A DNA stretch of 24,596 nt from Flavobacterium sp. (GTDB lineage Bacteria; Bacteroidota; Bacteroidia; Flavobacteriales; Flavobacteriaceae), in assembly GCF_021151785.1 (NCBI RefSeq), contig NZ_JAGKWP010000029.1, forward strand, positions 1 to 24,596. Direction: 5' to 3'. Position numbers and translations under genes: made by a program. The first letter of the stretch is position 1. Each line of letters begins with the position of its first letter. Under the pieces are notes generated by a model. The model did no database searches. It was not told the origin of the DNA and worked only from the letters and a program-made list of their open reading frames with translations. Positions 12,266-22,280 of the stretch are shown here, in pieces.

Positions 12266-13048
12266 ATGAAAAACTTTAAAAATCTTGTATCATTATTTTT
12301 ATTGATTACCTCTTTTTCTTTTATCTCTTGTGAAAATGAGCCAGTTGATTCAACTATATTATATCCTAATGCAACCACAGGAGGTAATACGGGTGGTTCT
12401 GGTGGTGGTACAGGTGGCGGTGGCGGTGTATCTACAGGAGATTACTGGCCAGCAACCATCAATAACTCGTGGACTTTTTCTACAGATGGAGCAACACCTC
12501 AAGAAATGAAAATGATTTCTACTTCCGTTTCAGGTGGAAATACGTACTATAATTTCAACAATGTTTTTGGTCAAGGCGCACAAGTAGCCGGAACAGCTGC
12601 TATGGGATTAAGAAAAAATGCTGGGAATTACTACATCAAATTATATTCTACTACTATTAATGTGGGGGGAGGAATAACGGCAAATCAAGATGCATTTGAA
12701 TACATAATATTAAAAGATTATTTATCAACTGGACAAACTTGGACGGGTGTTTACACACAAAACACTTCTTATACTGGTTCACCAGTTCCACTTCCTTCAG
12801 TTACCACTACGGTTAACTACACTGGAACTATTTTAGGTACAGGATTAACTGAGACTGTAGATGGGGAGACGTATCAAAATGTAATTAAGTTTAAGTTTTT
12901 ACAAGAAGTTAGTATCCCTGGGATGCCTACACCAACTACAACCGAATCTATTTATTGGTTTGCTAAAAATGTGGGACCTATTAAAACAGAAATGTCATCC
13001 TTAGGTACTGTTACGACGACCATTTTAACAGATTATCTGATTAACTAG
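12266..13048 (+). CDS. Predicted surface or periplasmic lipoprotein with Gly-rich linker
   Basis: A 260-aa protein starting at ATG 12266. The frame extends upstream to 12227, but from 12266 the protein has a proper signal peptide. Lipobox FISC gives lipidated Cys22, followed by acidic residues (CENEP), which could act as a surface-export signal as in other flavobacteria. A Gly/Thr/Ser-rich linker (39-54) leads into a beta-rich domain with many Thr, Tyr and Trp residues (DYWPATINNSWTFS). No catalytic motif is seen. I recognise no named family. It has its own promoter box and terminator, so it is probably a single-gene unit. Confidence 0.82.
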   Translation: MKNFKNLVSLFLLITSFSFISCENEPVDSTILYPNATTGGNTGGSGGGTGGGGGVSTGDYWPATINNSWTFSTDGATPQEMKMISTSVSGGNTYYNFNNVFGQGAQVAGTAAMGLRKNAGNYYIKLYSTTINVGGGITANQDAFEYIILKDYLSTGQTWTGVYTQNTSYTGSPVPLPSVTTTVNYTGTILGTGLTETVDGETYQNVIKFKFLQEVSIPGMPTPTTTESIYWFAKNVGPIKTEMSSLGTVTTTILTDYLIN

Positions 13049-13071
13049 AAAAGGGTACAATAGCATAAAGG

Positions 13072-13102
13072 AAGTCAGACTATTTAGTTTGACTTTTTTT
13101 AT
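13072..13102 (+). terminator. Terminator of the lipoprotein gene
   Basis: Stem AAGTCAGACT (13072-13081) with AGTTTGACTT (13086-13095), one wobble pair, 4-nt loop, then a T-run to about 13100. Confidence 0.82.
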
Positions 13103-13234
13103 GGCATAAATCTTGACTAGTTGAGGTGTAATTCATATTAAAATAGTTGATTTTACTGGTTTTACAACTAGTTTTATGTATTTTTTCAACGAGTTACATA
13201 TTTGTATTAATGACATAATGACTTAAATTATACT

Positions 13235-15706
13235 ATGCCAAATCATAAAATTTTAACGCTTGACAATTTGTCACTTCAAGAAATGGATCATGAAGCGGAT
13301 TTAATTCCATTAATGACACCAGAAGATGAAGAAGAAATGAATAATGAAGCATTGCCAGCTGATTTGCCTATTTTACCTTTACGAAATACGGTTTTATTTC
13401 CAGGAGTGGTTATCCCAATCACTGCGGGTAGAGATAAATCCATTAAATTATTGAATGATGCTAATGCGGGTTCAAAAGTAATTGGTGTGGTAGCGCAAAA
13501 AGACGAAACAGTTGAAGATCCAACAGTCGATGATATTCACCATATAGGAACAGTAGCTCGTATCATGCGCGTGTTAAAAATGCCAGACGGTAACATTACG
13601 GTTATTCTTCAAGGTAAAAAGCGCTTTGAAATTGATGCTTTTACACAGGAGGATCCTTATTATAGAGCTACAATCAAATCGTATGAGGAAGTTCGACCTG
13701 AAAAAAATGATTCTGAGTTTGAAGCTATTATTGAATCCATTAAGGAATCTTCTATTCAAATTATCAAAGAAAGTCCTAATATTCCAACAGAGGCTACTTT
13801 TGCTATTAAAAATATAGAAAGTAGTGCCTTTTTAGTCAATTTTGTTTCTTCAAACATGAATTTAAATGTGGAAGAAAAACAACAATTATTGTCTATTATT
13901 GATTTAAAGGAACGAGCGCTTGAAACGTTACGTTTCATGAATTTGGAATTACAAAAATTAGAATTGCGTAATGACATTCAGTCTAAAGTACGTTTTGATT
14001 TAGATCAGCAACAAAGAGAATACTTCTTGCAGCAACAAATGAAACAAATCCAAGAAGAATTGGGAGGGGTTTCACATGAAGCTGAAATTGAAGAAATGCG
14101 TAAAAAAGCCAAGTCTAAAAAATGGGATGCTAAAACAGCGGAGCATTTTGATAAAGAAATTTCAAAATTGCAACGTACTAATCCTAATTCGCCTGATTTT
14201 GGTATTCAACGTAATTACTTGGAATTATTTCTTGAATTGCCATGGAATGAATATTCTAAAGATAATTTCGATTTAAAACGAGCGCAACAAATTTTAGATC
14301 GAGACCATTTTGGTTTAGAAGATGTTAAAAAACGAATTATAGAACATTTAGCGGTTTTAAAGTTGAGAAACGATATGAAATCGCCAATTTTATGTTTGTA
14401 TGGACCACCAGGTGTAGGTAAAACTTCTATTGGAAAATCGATTGCTGAAGCACTTGGTAGAGAATACGTGCGTATTTCGTTAGGTGGATTAAGAGATGAA
14501 GCAGAAATTCGTGGACATAGAAAAACCTATATTGGAGCTATGCCAGGACGCATCATTCAATCGATTAAAAAAGCCAAAACTTCTAATCCTGTGTTTGTAT
14601 TAGATGAAATTGATAAATTATCTATGAGTCACAATGGAGATCCTTCTTCTGCTTTGTTAGAAGTATTAGATCCTGAACAAAATAGTGAGTTTCATGATAA
14701 TTTCTTAGAATTAGGTTATGACTTATCGAAGGTTATGTTTATAGCTACTTCTAATAGTTTGTCCACTATTCAACCGGCACTGCGAGACCGTATGGAAATT
14801 ATCAATATGACAGGCTATACTATTGAAGAAAAGATTGAAATTGCTAAAAATTATTTGCTACCTAAACAACTTAAAGAACACGGGTTGACCAATAAAGACT
14901 TGCAAATAGGTAAAAAACAATTAGAAAAAATAGTGGTAGGTTACACACGCGAATCGGGAGTTCGTGGGTTAGATAAAAAGATAGCAGAAATGGTACGTTA
15001 TGCTGCTAAATCAGTAGCTATGGAGGAGCCCTATAACGTTAAAGTAACCGATGCCGATATTCTAGCTGTGTTAAAAGCACCAAGAATGGAACGCGATAAA
15101 TATGAAAATAACGATACTGCTGGAGTAGTAACAGGTTTGGCATGGACCTCAGTAGGAGGGGATATTTTATTTATTGAATCTTTAATTTCCAAAGGAAAAG
15201 GAGGAATGACCATGACAGGTAATTTGGGTACAGTAATGAAAGAGTCTGTTACGATTGCATTAGAATACATTAAAGCAAATGCAAAAACGTTAGGAGTGGA
15301 CGCTGCTGTTTTATCTCATTACAATATTCATATTCACGTGCCAGAAGGAGCTACTCCTAAAGATGGACCAAGTGCGGGTATTGCTATGTTGACTTCCATG
15401 GTATCTAGTTTTACGCAAAAACGAGTTAAAAAATCTATTGCCATGACAGGTGAAATTACACTTAGAGGTAAAGTGTTACCTGTTGGAGGGATTAAAGAGA
15501 AAATTTTAGCTGCAAAGCGAGCTAACATTAAAGAAATTATTTTGTGTAAAGAAAACAAACGAGATATTGATGAAATCAATCCAAGTTATATAGAAGGATT
15601 AGTTTTCCATTATGTGGATACTATGAAAGAAGTAATTGATATTGCGGTTACGGACCAAAATGTAAAGTATCCTGTAGTATTTGATATAAAAGAACCAACT
15701 AAATAA
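13235..15706 (+). CDS. lon: ATP-dependent Lon protease
   Basis: An 823-aa cytosolic AAA+ protease that degrades misfolded and regulatory proteins. The N-terminal substrate-binding domain (from LPILPLRNTVLFPGVVIPI, about 44-62) is followed by a coiled-coil segment, the Walker A motif GPPGVGKTS (390-398, Lys396), Walker B VFVLDEIDK, and the C-terminal protease domain. The catalytic dyad is Ser713 in PKDGPSAGIAM and Lys756 in PVGGIKEK. It has a roughly 40-residue acidic N-terminal extension compared with E. coli Lon (784 aa), typical of Bacteroidota. It is followed by a strong terminator, then porQ and cmk, a common flavobacterial gene order. Confidence 0.98.
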   Translation: MPNHKILTLDNLSLQEMDHEADLIPLMTPEDEEEMNNEALPADLPILPLRNTVLFPGVVIPITAGRDKSIKLLNDANAGSKVIGVVAQKDETVEDPTVDDIHHIGTVARIMRVLKMPDGNITVILQGKKRFEIDAFTQEDPYYRATIKSYEEVRPEKNDSEFEAIIESIKESSIQIIKESPNIPTEATFAIKNIESSAFLVNFVSSNMNLNVEEKQQLLSIIDLKERALETLRFMNLELQKLELRNDIQSKVRFDLDQQQREYFLQQQMKQIQEELGGVSHEAEIEEMRKKAKSKKWDAKTAEHFDKEISKLQRTNPNSPDFGIQRNYLELFLELPWNEYSKDNFDLKRAQQILDRDHFGLEDVKKRIIEHLAVLKLRNDMKSPILCLYGPPGVGKTSIGKSIAEALGREYVRISLGGLRDEAEIRGHRKTYIGAMPGRIIQSIKKAKTSNPVFVLDEIDKLSMSHNGDPSSALLEVLDPEQNSEFHDNFLELGYDLSKVMFIATSNSLSTIQPALRDRMEIINMTGYTIEEKIEIAKNYLLPKQLKEHGLTNKDLQIGKKQLEKIVVGYTRESGVRGLDKKIAEMVRYAAKSVAMEEPYNVKVTDADILAVLKAPRMERDKYENNDTAGVVTGLAWTSVGGDILFIESLISKGKGGMTMTGNLGTVMKESVTIALEYIKANAKTLGVDAAVLSHYNIHIHVPEGATPKDGPSAGIAMLTSMVSSFTQKRVKKSIAMTGEITLRGKVLPVGGIKEKILAAKRANIKEIILCKENKRDIDEINPSYIEGLVFHYVDTMKEVIDIAVTDQNVKYPVVFDIKEPTK

Positions 15707-15710
15707 AATG

Positions 15711-15741
15711 AAAAGGGTAATTTGAAGGTTACCCTTTTTTT
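15711..15741 (+). terminator. Terminator of lon
   Basis: Perfect 10-bp stem AAAAGGGTAA (15711-15720) with TTACCCTTTT (15729-15738), 8-nt loop, then more T residues. Confidence 0.9.
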
Positions 15742-15835
15742 GTTTATAACTCTTGGTTAATCTAACAGACAAAATTTTTTCAATCGGATATATAATTTTA
15801 TCTTCGCATTTGCGTTTAGTACGTAATCTATAAAA

Positions 15836-16852
15836 ATGCTAAGAAAATTAATTATTGTATTGCTTTTATCGTTATCACCTGTTTATGCACAAATAGGAGG
15901 TCGGTCGGTGTATCAATTTTTAAACTTAGTACAATCGCCTCGACAGGCAGCTATGGGAGGAAAAACAGTTACTATTGTGGATTATGATGTGAATCAAGCC
16001 ATATACAATCCTGCCACAATCAATCCGAAAATGGATAATCATCTTTCTACAAATTATAGCAATTATTATGGTCAAGTTTCTTATGGAACCGCGGCTTATG
16101 CCTATACTTGGGATCGACATGTACAAACCCTTCATGTGGGGGCTAATTTTATTAATTATGGTAGTTTTGATGGTTACGACGAAATAGGAAATGCAACAGG
16201 TTCATTTACTGGTACAGAAGGGGCTTTGTCATTAGGATATGCATATAATGTTCCTTGGACAGATTTATACGTGGGAGCCAATGTGAAATTCATCACTTCG
16301 GCCCTTGAGACATACAATTCGTTTGGTGTGGCTTCAGATATTGGCTTTCTTTATATTGATCAAAGAAATGATATTAATTTTGGTTTAACTTTTAGAAATA
16401 TGGGTTATCAAATTAAGCCTTATGAAAACACTAGGGAAAAATTACCTTTTGCTATAGACGCGGGAATTTCTCAATTAATGGAAAATGTGCCTATCCGATG
16501 GCATATTACTTTTGAGAATTTACAGCAGTGGAATATTGCTTTTTCCAATCCCAATCGCGCACAATCCTCTTTAGATGGAACAACAGTTGAAGAGAAAGTG
16601 TCTTTTTTTAACAATGCCCTACGACACGTCATCATGGGAGCAGAATTATTCCCTGAAAAAGCATTTAATATTCGATTAGGTTACAATTTTAGAAGAGGTC
16701 AAGAATTAAATATTGTTGATCAACGTAATTTTTCGGGGATTTCAGCAGGGTTTAGTTTGCGATTTAATACGGTTCGTATCGATTATTCTTATGCGCGCTA
16801 CACAGTTGCAGCAAATTCTAGTATTTTTGGTGTAACAATCAACCTTCAATAA
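15836..16852 (+). CDS. porQ: Type IX secretion system protein PorQ
   Basis: A 338-aa outer-membrane protein with signal peptide MLRKLIIVLLLSLSPVYAQ. The mature start GGRSVYQFLNLVQSPRQAAMGG is highly typical of PorQ, and the rest is a series of amphipathic beta strands ending in an aromatic-rich terminal strand, as in the PorV/FadL-like barrels. PorQ works with PorZ, PorU and PorV in the cell-surface attachment complex of the type IX secretion system, which anchors or releases secreted proteins. Its place between lon and cmk is usual in Flavobacteriaceae. A weak TATCTTCG box (15799-15806) may be its promoter. It supports a Bacteroidota origin. Confidence 0.92.
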   Translation: MLRKLIIVLLLSLSPVYAQIGGRSVYQFLNLVQSPRQAAMGGKTVTIVDYDVNQAIYNPATINPKMDNHLSTNYSNYYGQVSYGTAAYAYTWDRHVQTLHVGANFINYGSFDGYDEIGNATGSFTGTEGALSLGYAYNVPWTDLYVGANVKFITSALETYNSFGVASDIGFLYIDQRNDINFGLTFRNMGYQIKPYENTREKLPFAIDAGISQLMENVPIRWHITFENLQQWNIAFSNPNRAQSSLDGTTVEEKVSFFNNALRHVIMGAELFPEKAFNIRLGYNFRRGQELNIVDQRNFSGISAGFSLRFNTVRIDYSYARYTVAANSSIFGVTINLQ

Positions 16853-16882
16853 CAACATAATCATTCGTTTTATAAAAAGAAT

Positions 16883-17572
16883 ATGAAAAAAATTACGATT
16901 GCTCTCGATGGGTTTTCCTCTACTGGAAAAAGTACATTAGCTAAACAAATAGCCAAAGAATTGGGGTATGTTTATGTAGATACAGGGGCAATGTATAGAG
17001 GGATTACCTACTATGCAATGCAACATCAATTGGTTTCAGAGCAATATTTAGACAAGGAGGGATTGATTGCTCAATTACCTCAAATTAAGTTGCAGTTTAA
17101 ATTTAATCCGGCATTAGGTTTTGCAGAAATGTATGTAAATGAAGTAAATATTGAGCAAGCAATTCGAACCATAGAAGTTTCTCGTTTAGTAAGCAAAATT
17201 GCAGAAATATCAGAAGTTCGAGCTAAATTAGTTGAACAACAACAACAAATGGGAAAAGATAAAGGGATTGTAATGGATGGTAGAGATATTGGAACCATTG
17301 TTTTTCCTGACGCCGAATTAAAAATATTCATGACGGCTTCTTCTAAAACTCGAGCGCAACGCCGTTTTGAAGAATTGGTTGAAAAAGGACAACACGTTTC
17401 TTTTGAAGAAGTATTACAAAATGTAGAAGAGCGCGATTATATTGATACCCATCGAGCAGATTCTCCTTTAGTTAAAGCTCATGATGCTATTGAGATTGAT
17501 AATTCAGTCATGACTAAGCAAGAACAATTTGATGTAGTAATGGATTTGGTGCAGCAAAAATTATATAATTAG
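16883..17572 (+). CDS. cmk: (d)CMP kinase
   Basis: A 229-aa cytosolic kinase that phosphorylates CMP and dCMP with ATP. The P-loop is GFSSTGKST (10-18, Lys16). DTGAMYRG (36-43), DGRDIGTIVFPDAELKIFMTA and the final ERDYIDTHRADSPL motif bind the nucleotide and form the lid. Length and motif order fit the standard family. It starts 30 bp after the porQ stop with no terminator between, so the two are likely co-transcribed. Confidence 0.97.
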   Translation: MKKITIALDGFSSTGKSTLAKQIAKELGYVYVDTGAMYRGITYYAMQHQLVSEQYLDKEGLIAQLPQIKLQFKFNPALGFAEMYVNEVNIEQAIRTIEVSRLVSKIAEISEVRAKLVEQQQQMGKDKGIVMDGRDIGTIVFPDAELKIFMTASSKTRAQRRFEELVEKGQHVSFEEVLQNVEERDYIDTHRADSPLVKAHDAIEIDNSVMTKQEQFDVVMDLVQQKLYN

Positions 17573-17614
17573 TTGTGGTTTTACTATTTACACGTTACTT
17601 TTTGATTCAAAGTA

Positions 17615-17644
17615 TTGCTAAGTTATAAAAAATAACTATCTTTG
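17615..17644 (+). promoter_or_regulatory. Promoter of rpsA
   Basis: TTG (17615-17617), 19 nt, TATCTTTG (17637-17644): a near-ideal Bacteroidota promoter. It gives a 5' leader of about 115 nt before ATG 17766. Confidence 0.75.
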
Positions 17645-17663
17645 CACACCTTTTGACAGAGTA

Positions 17664-17733
17664 GCGTTTTCAATTGGGAATCAAATAATTAAGTAAAAAC
17701 ACTGCTGATGTTTTAATCTGTTATAAAAAACGC
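17664..17733 (+). promoter_or_regulatory. Structured rpsA 5' leader (candidate)
   Basis: GCGTTTT (17664-17670) can pair with AAAACGC (17727-17733). Between them AAAACA and TGTTTT (about 17696-17714) can form an inner stem. S1 genes are often autoregulated at the leader, so this could be a control element. The structure is by eye only. Confidence 0.35.
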
Positions 17734-17765
17734 GAACAAACACGGCATACAAATTTTTAATCAGC

Positions 17766-19529
17766 ATGGCTGAAATTAACAAAGAACAACAAGAGTTCTT
17801 AAATTCATTCAACTGGCACAATTACGCAGAAGGAATTGATGCAATCGACGAAAAAAACCTTCAAGAGTTTGAAGATTTAGTAACTAAAACTTTCATTTCT
17901 ACAGGTGATGAAGAGGTGGTAGAAGGTGTTGTAGTGAGAATTACAGATAGAGATGCTATCGTAGACATCAATGCAAAATCAGAAGGTGCTATTTCTTTAA
18001 ACGAGTTCCGTTACAACCCGAACTTAAAAGTGGGTGACAAAGTAGAAGTATTAATCGACGTTAGAGAAGATAAATCAGGTCAATTAGTATTATCTCACAA
18101 AAAAGCTAGAACAATCAAAGCATGGGATAGAGTTATTGCAGCTAACGAATCTGGAGAAATCGTTAATGGTTTCGTTAAATGTAGAACTAAAGGTGGTATG
18201 ATCGTTGATGTATTTGGTATTGAAGCATTCTTACCAGGTTCTCAAATTGATGTTAAACCAATCCGTGATTACGATCAATATGTGAATAAAACGATGGAAT
18301 TCAAAGTGGTTAAAATTAACCATGAGTTCAAAAACGTAGTAGTATCTCACAAAGCATTAATCGAAGCTGACATCGAAGTTCAGAAAAAAGAAATCATCGG
18401 TCAGTTAGAAAAAGGTCAAGTATTAGAAGGTGTGGTGAAAAACATTACTTCTTATGGTGTATTCATTGACTTAGGAGGTGTTGACGGATTAATCCACATC
18501 ACTGATTTATCATGGTCAAGAATTAACCACCCATCTGAAGTTTTAGAGTTAGACCAAAAATTAAACGTTGTAATCTTAGACTTTGATGATGAGAAAACAC
18601 GTATCCAATTAGGTTTAAAACAATTAAATGCTCATCCTTGGGATGCTTTAGATCCTAACTTAAAAGTTGGTGATAAAGTTAAAGGTAAAGTAGTTGTTTT
18701 AGCTGATTACGGTGCTTTCATTGAAGTAGCTGAAGGTGTTGAAGGTTTAATCCACGTTTCTGAAATGTCATGGTCAACTCATTTAAGAAGTGCTCAAGAC
18801 TTCGTAAAAGTGGGTGATGAGGTTGAAGCAGTAATCTTAACTTTAGATAGAGAAGAAAGAAAAATGTCTTTAGGTATCAAACAAATGACTACTGATCCTT
18901 GGACAGATATTACAGCTAAATATCCAGTAGGTTCTAAACATACAGGTATCGTTAGAAACTTTACTAACTTCGGAATTTTCGTTGAGTTAGAAGAAGGTAT
19001 CGATGGTTTAGTGTATATTTCTGATTTATCTTGGACTAAGAAAATCAAACACCCATCTGAATTTGTTAACGTAGGTGACAAATTAGACGTAGTGGTATTA
19101 GAGTTAGACGTTGAAGGTAGAAAATTATCTTTAGGTCACAAACAAACTACTGAAAACCCTTGGGATAAAGTAGAAGCTAATTTCGCTGTAGGATCAGTAC
19201 ACAATGGTACTATCACTGAAATGGTTGACAAAGGTGCAACTGTTGATTTTGGTGATAATGTACAAGGTTTTGTTCCAACTCGTCATTTAGAGAAAGAAGA
19301 TGGTAAAAAATTGAAAAAAGGAGATGCTGCTGAATTCAAAGTAATTGAGTTCAACAAAGAATTCAAAAGAATTGTAGCTTCTCATACAGCTATCTTTAGA
19401 GAAGAAGAAGAAAAAGCAGTTAAAGAAGCTGAAGTAAAAGCAACTTCATCTAACAATGCAGAGAAATCTACTTTAGGTGATATTGATGCATTAGCTGAAT
19501 TAAAAGCTAGAATGGAAAAAGGAGAATAA
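17766..19529 (+). CDS. rpsA: 30S ribosomal protein S1
   Basis: A 587-aa protein with six S1/OB repeats starting near residues 46, 129, 217, 301, 388 and 475. Repeats 3-5 are the most canonical (YGVFIDLGGVDGLIHITDLS and close variants). S1 binds mRNA and the 30S subunit to promote initiation; in Bacteroidota it works mostly without Shine-Dalgarno pairing, in keeping with the lack of such sites in this window. An extra acidic N-terminus (1-45) and a charged C-terminal tail lie outside the repeats. Codon use looks strongly biased, as for a highly expressed gene. It has its own promoter and terminator. Confidence 0.97.
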   Translation: MAEINKEQQEFLNSFNWHNYAEGIDAIDEKNLQEFEDLVTKTFISTGDEEVVEGVVVRITDRDAIVDINAKSEGAISLNEFRYNPNLKVGDKVEVLIDVREDKSGQLVLSHKKARTIKAWDRVIAANESGEIVNGFVKCRTKGGMIVDVFGIEAFLPGSQIDVKPIRDYDQYVNKTMEFKVVKINHEFKNVVVSHKALIEADIEVQKKEIIGQLEKGQVLEGVVKNITSYGVFIDLGGVDGLIHITDLSWSRINHPSEVLELDQKLNVVILDFDDEKTRIQLGLKQLNAHPWDALDPNLKVGDKVKGKVVVLADYGAFIEVAEGVEGLIHVSEMSWSTHLRSAQDFVKVGDEVEAVILTLDREERKMSLGIKQMTTDPWTDITAKYPVGSKHTGIVRNFTNFGIFVELEEGIDGLVYISDLSWTKKIKHPSEFVNVGDKLDVVVLELDVEGRKLSLGHKQTTENPWDKVEANFAVGSVHNGTITEMVDKGATVDFGDNVQGFVPTRHLEKEDGKKLKKGDAAEFKVIEFNKEFKRIVASHTAIFREEEEKAVKEAEVKATSSNNAEKSTLGDIDALAELKARMEKGE

Positions 19530-19553
19530 TCCTCATCTTTTCAAAATAAAGTT

Positions 19554-19584
19554 AATCCCAATCAGCAATGATTGGGATTTTTTT
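19554..19584 (+). terminator. Terminator of rpsA
   Basis: Perfect 11-bp stem AATCCCAATCA (19554-19564) with TGATTGGGATT (19569-19579), loop GCAA, then a T-run. Confidence 0.9.
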
Positions 19585-19654
19585 ATGCCACTTTTTTGTT
19601 GTAAAAAATGGCATTTTGAAGGTATGTTTTGGTGACATACACTTTTAATTATAG

Positions 19655-19687
19655 TAAAAAAGCCGTGCTTAAAATATAAGCACGGCT
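19655..19687 (-). terminator. Terminator of pheT
   Basis: Perfect 10-bp stem AGCCGTGCTT (19661-19670) with AAGCACGGCT (19678-19687). On the minus strand a T-run follows. It lies 26 bp after the pheT stop. Confidence 0.88.
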
Positions 19688-19712
19688 TTAGTTTATGTAA
19701 TTATTATTATGT

Positions 19713-22145
19713 TTAACTTCTTAAAGTAGCTTCTGCTTGGTTTTCAAAATTAGACATTAGTTTACTCATGATCTTGTCAATTTGAGTATCAGTTAAGGTT
19801 TTAGCAGTGTCTTGTAAGATAAAACTAAGAGCATAAGATTTCTTACCTTCTGGTAGATTTTTACCTTCATAAACATCAAATAAATTAATTTCTTTAAGTA
19901 ATGTTTTCTCTGTTTGTTTAGCGATTGAATACAATTGCTCAAAAGTAATGTTTTGATCTACTAATAATGCTAAATCTCTTCTCACTTCAGGGAATTTAGG
20001 AATTTCAGTAAGTTTTATTTTATTTGAAACATATTTTTGTATTGCTTCCCAGTTTAAGTCAGCAAAGAAAACTTCTTGTTTTATATCAAAATGCTTTAAA
20101 ATAGATTTTTTGATAGTTCCTAATTCACCTATGATTTCAGCTCCAATGGTTAGTGCTATTCCTTCGGCAAAAACATCTTGAGATACAGGTATCGTTTTTA
20201 CTTTTTTCTCTAAGTTTAACTTAGATAGTAGATGCATTACATACCCTTTAAATAGGAAGAAATTGCTATTTTGTTGCGTGTAATTCCAAGTTTCCTTTTG
20301 CGCATTACCCGTTACTGTTAAAGTTAAATGTTTTCTTTCTGTATAGTTTCCTTCAATACGGTGATAGGTTTTACCAAATTCATACAGTTTTAAGTCGGTA
20401 TTACGTCTGTTTGCATTGTGTGAAACAGCTTCTAAAGCAGAAAACAACATCGACTGACGCATTACTGATAAATCACTGCTCAAAGGGTTTAACATAGATA
20501 CAGTTTCTTCTTCTTTCACTTGATTTGAAAGACCTATGTAAGAGGAAGTAGTTAATGAATTAGCCATCATTTCATTAAATCCTAATGAACACAATTGATT
20601 TGCAATAATGTTTTGGATCTTAAATTCTTCTGTTCTTGAAGAATTGGCTACAGATGCATTGATCTTATTTGGAATTTTAATGCTATTATAACCATATACA
20701 CGAAGAATTTCCTCTATGACATCCACTTCACGTTGAACATCTACTCGATAAGAAGGAATCACTAAGCCTAAACCTGCATCAGTAATACTATTTACTTTGA
20801 TGTCTAAAGAGGCTAATATTTTCTTAATGGTTTCTTTTTTCAATTCTTCGCCTATTAATTTATTGACTTTTTCAAAGGTTAAAAACACTTTAAAGTCTTC
20901 TATCTTCTTAGGATAAATGTCAACAATATCGGATGTAATCTCGCCACCAGCAACTTCTTGAATTAATAAAGCTGCTCTCTTTAAAGCGTATACTGTAATT
21001 TCAGGATCAATTCCTCTTTCAAAACGGAAAGAAGCATCCGTACTTAATCCATGTCTTTTTGCAGTTTTTCTAATTGAAACAGGATTAAAATATGCACTTT
21101 CTAAGAAAATGTTGGTGGTACTTTCAGTTACGCCAGATTGCAATCCACCAAATACTCCGGCTATACACATCGGACCTGATTCATCACAAATCATTAAGTC
21201 TTCTTCGTGTAAAGTGCGTTCTACTTCATCTAATGTGGTAAATTTAGTTCCAGCTTCAACAGTTTTAATGAGTACTTTATTTCCTTTAATTTTATTAGCA
21301 TCAAAGGCATGTAGTGGTTGTCCTAACTCGTGCAATACATAGTTTGTAACGTCTACTATATTGTTTTTTGGAGTTAATCCAATTGCTTTTAAACGATTTT
21401 GTAACCAACTAGGAGAAGGTTTAACACTTACACCCGAGATTGTCACTCCGGCGTAGCGAGGGGCTAATTTAGCATCTACTACATTAACATCTATTTTTAG
21501 TGTTCGTTTATCTACTTTAAATTTGCTAACTGAAGGTGTTATTAGTTCCGTATTTACATTACTCTGTATTAGGCCGGCTCTTAAATCACGAGCAACTCCC
21601 ATGTGACTCATAGCATCTGCACGATTTGGGGTTAATCCAATTTCAAATACTTCGTCAACTTCAATATTGTAAACTTTGCTAACAGGCGTACCAGGTTTCA
21701 AATCATCGGCTAAAATTAGGATACCGTCATGGCTATCTCCTAGACCAATTTCGTCCTCAGCACATATCATACCGTGACTTTCTTGACCTCTAATTTTTCC
21801 TTTTTTAATTTCAAATGCGTTTCCTTCTTTATCATAAAGTTTAGTACCAATAGTAGCTACGGGTACTTTTTGTCCTGCGGCCACATTACTAGCACCACAT
21901 ACAATTTGTACAGGTGGAGTGCCGTCACCTAAATCAACTGTTGTGATTTTTAATTTATCAGCGTCAGGGTGTTTTTCGCAAGTTAATACATGTCCAACTA
22001 TAATTCCCTTTAAGCCGCCTTGAACACTTTCAAAAGAATCAACGGCTTCTACTTCTAATCCTAAATCTGTTAATAAGGCTGATACTTCTTCTGATTTCCA
22101 GTCGATTTTAATAAATTGTTTTAACCAATTGTATGAAATACGCAT
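19713..22145 (-). CDS. pheT: Phenylalanine-tRNA ligase beta subunit
   Basis: An 810-aa subunit that pairs with PheS to charge tRNA-Phe. In order it shows an N-terminal piece (MRISYNWLKQFI), the OB-type tRNA-binding domain (about 39-150, GHVLTCEKHPDADKLKITTV and KIRGQESHGMICAEDEIG), the B3/B4 editing region (LTPNRADAMSHMGVARDL), the B5 domain, the catalytic-like core (HNANRRNTDLKLYEFG), and the C-terminal FDX-ACB anticodon-binding domain (KFPEVRRDLALLVD). Length is standard. It is a single-gene unit here; pheS is not adjacent. A TATCTTTG box lies upstream. Confidence 0.98.
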   Translation of the reverse strand: MRISYNWLKQFIKIDWKSEEVSALLTDLGLEVEAVDSFESVQGGLKGIIVGHVLTCEKHPDADKLKITTVDLGDGTPPVQIVCGASNVAAGQKVPVATIGTKLYDKEGNAFEIKKGKIRGQESHGMICAEDEIGLGDSHDGILILADDLKPGTPVSKVYNIEVDEVFEIGLTPNRADAMSHMGVARDLRAGLIQSNVNTELITPSVSKFKVDKRTLKIDVNVVDAKLAPRYAGVTISGVSVKPSPSWLQNRLKAIGLTPKNNIVDVTNYVLHELGQPLHAFDANKIKGNKVLIKTVEAGTKFTTLDEVERTLHEEDLMICDESGPMCIAGVFGGLQSGVTESTTNIFLESAYFNPVSIRKTAKRHGLSTDASFRFERGIDPEITVYALKRAALLIQEVAGGEITSDIVDIYPKKIEDFKVFLTFEKVNKLIGEELKKETIKKILASLDIKVNSITDAGLGLVIPSYRVDVQREVDVIEEILRVYGYNSIKIPNKINASVANSSRTEEFKIQNIIANQLCSLGFNEMMANSLTTSSYIGLSNQVKEEETVSMLNPLSSDLSVMRQSMLFSALEAVSHNANRRNTDLKLYEFGKTYHRIEGNYTERKHLTLTVTGNAQKETWNYTQQNSNFFLFKGYVMHLLSKLNLEKKVKTIPVSQDVFAEGIALTIGAEIIGELGTIKKSILKHFDIKQEVFFADLNWEAIQKYVSNKIKLTEIPKFPEVRRDLALLVDQNITFEQLYSIAKQTEKTLLKEINLFDVYEGKNLPEGKKSYALSFILQDTAKTLTDTQIDKIMSKLMSNFENQAEATLRS

Positions 22146-22169
22146 TTTTATTCGATTTTTTTAAGTGTG

Positions 22170-22177
22170 CAAAGATA
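22170..22177 (-). promoter_or_regulatory. Promoter box of pheT
   Basis: TATCTTTG on the minus strand, 24 nt before ATG 22145, identical to the rpsA -7 box. No clear -33 TTG is seen. Confidence 0.55.
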
Positions 22178-22280
22178 AGAATTTGTCTTCAGATATGATA
22201 GGATTTTTTTAATGTGAAACTAAAATGTAATCAAGTGAAAATTTTTTATGATTTCTTTAACAACCAATCTAGACATTTTG

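Noticed and set aside
13574..15579. Antisense frames within lon, and similar ones within rpsA, pheT and kup
   Set aside because: They are shadows of strongly supported genes and show no recognisable protein features.
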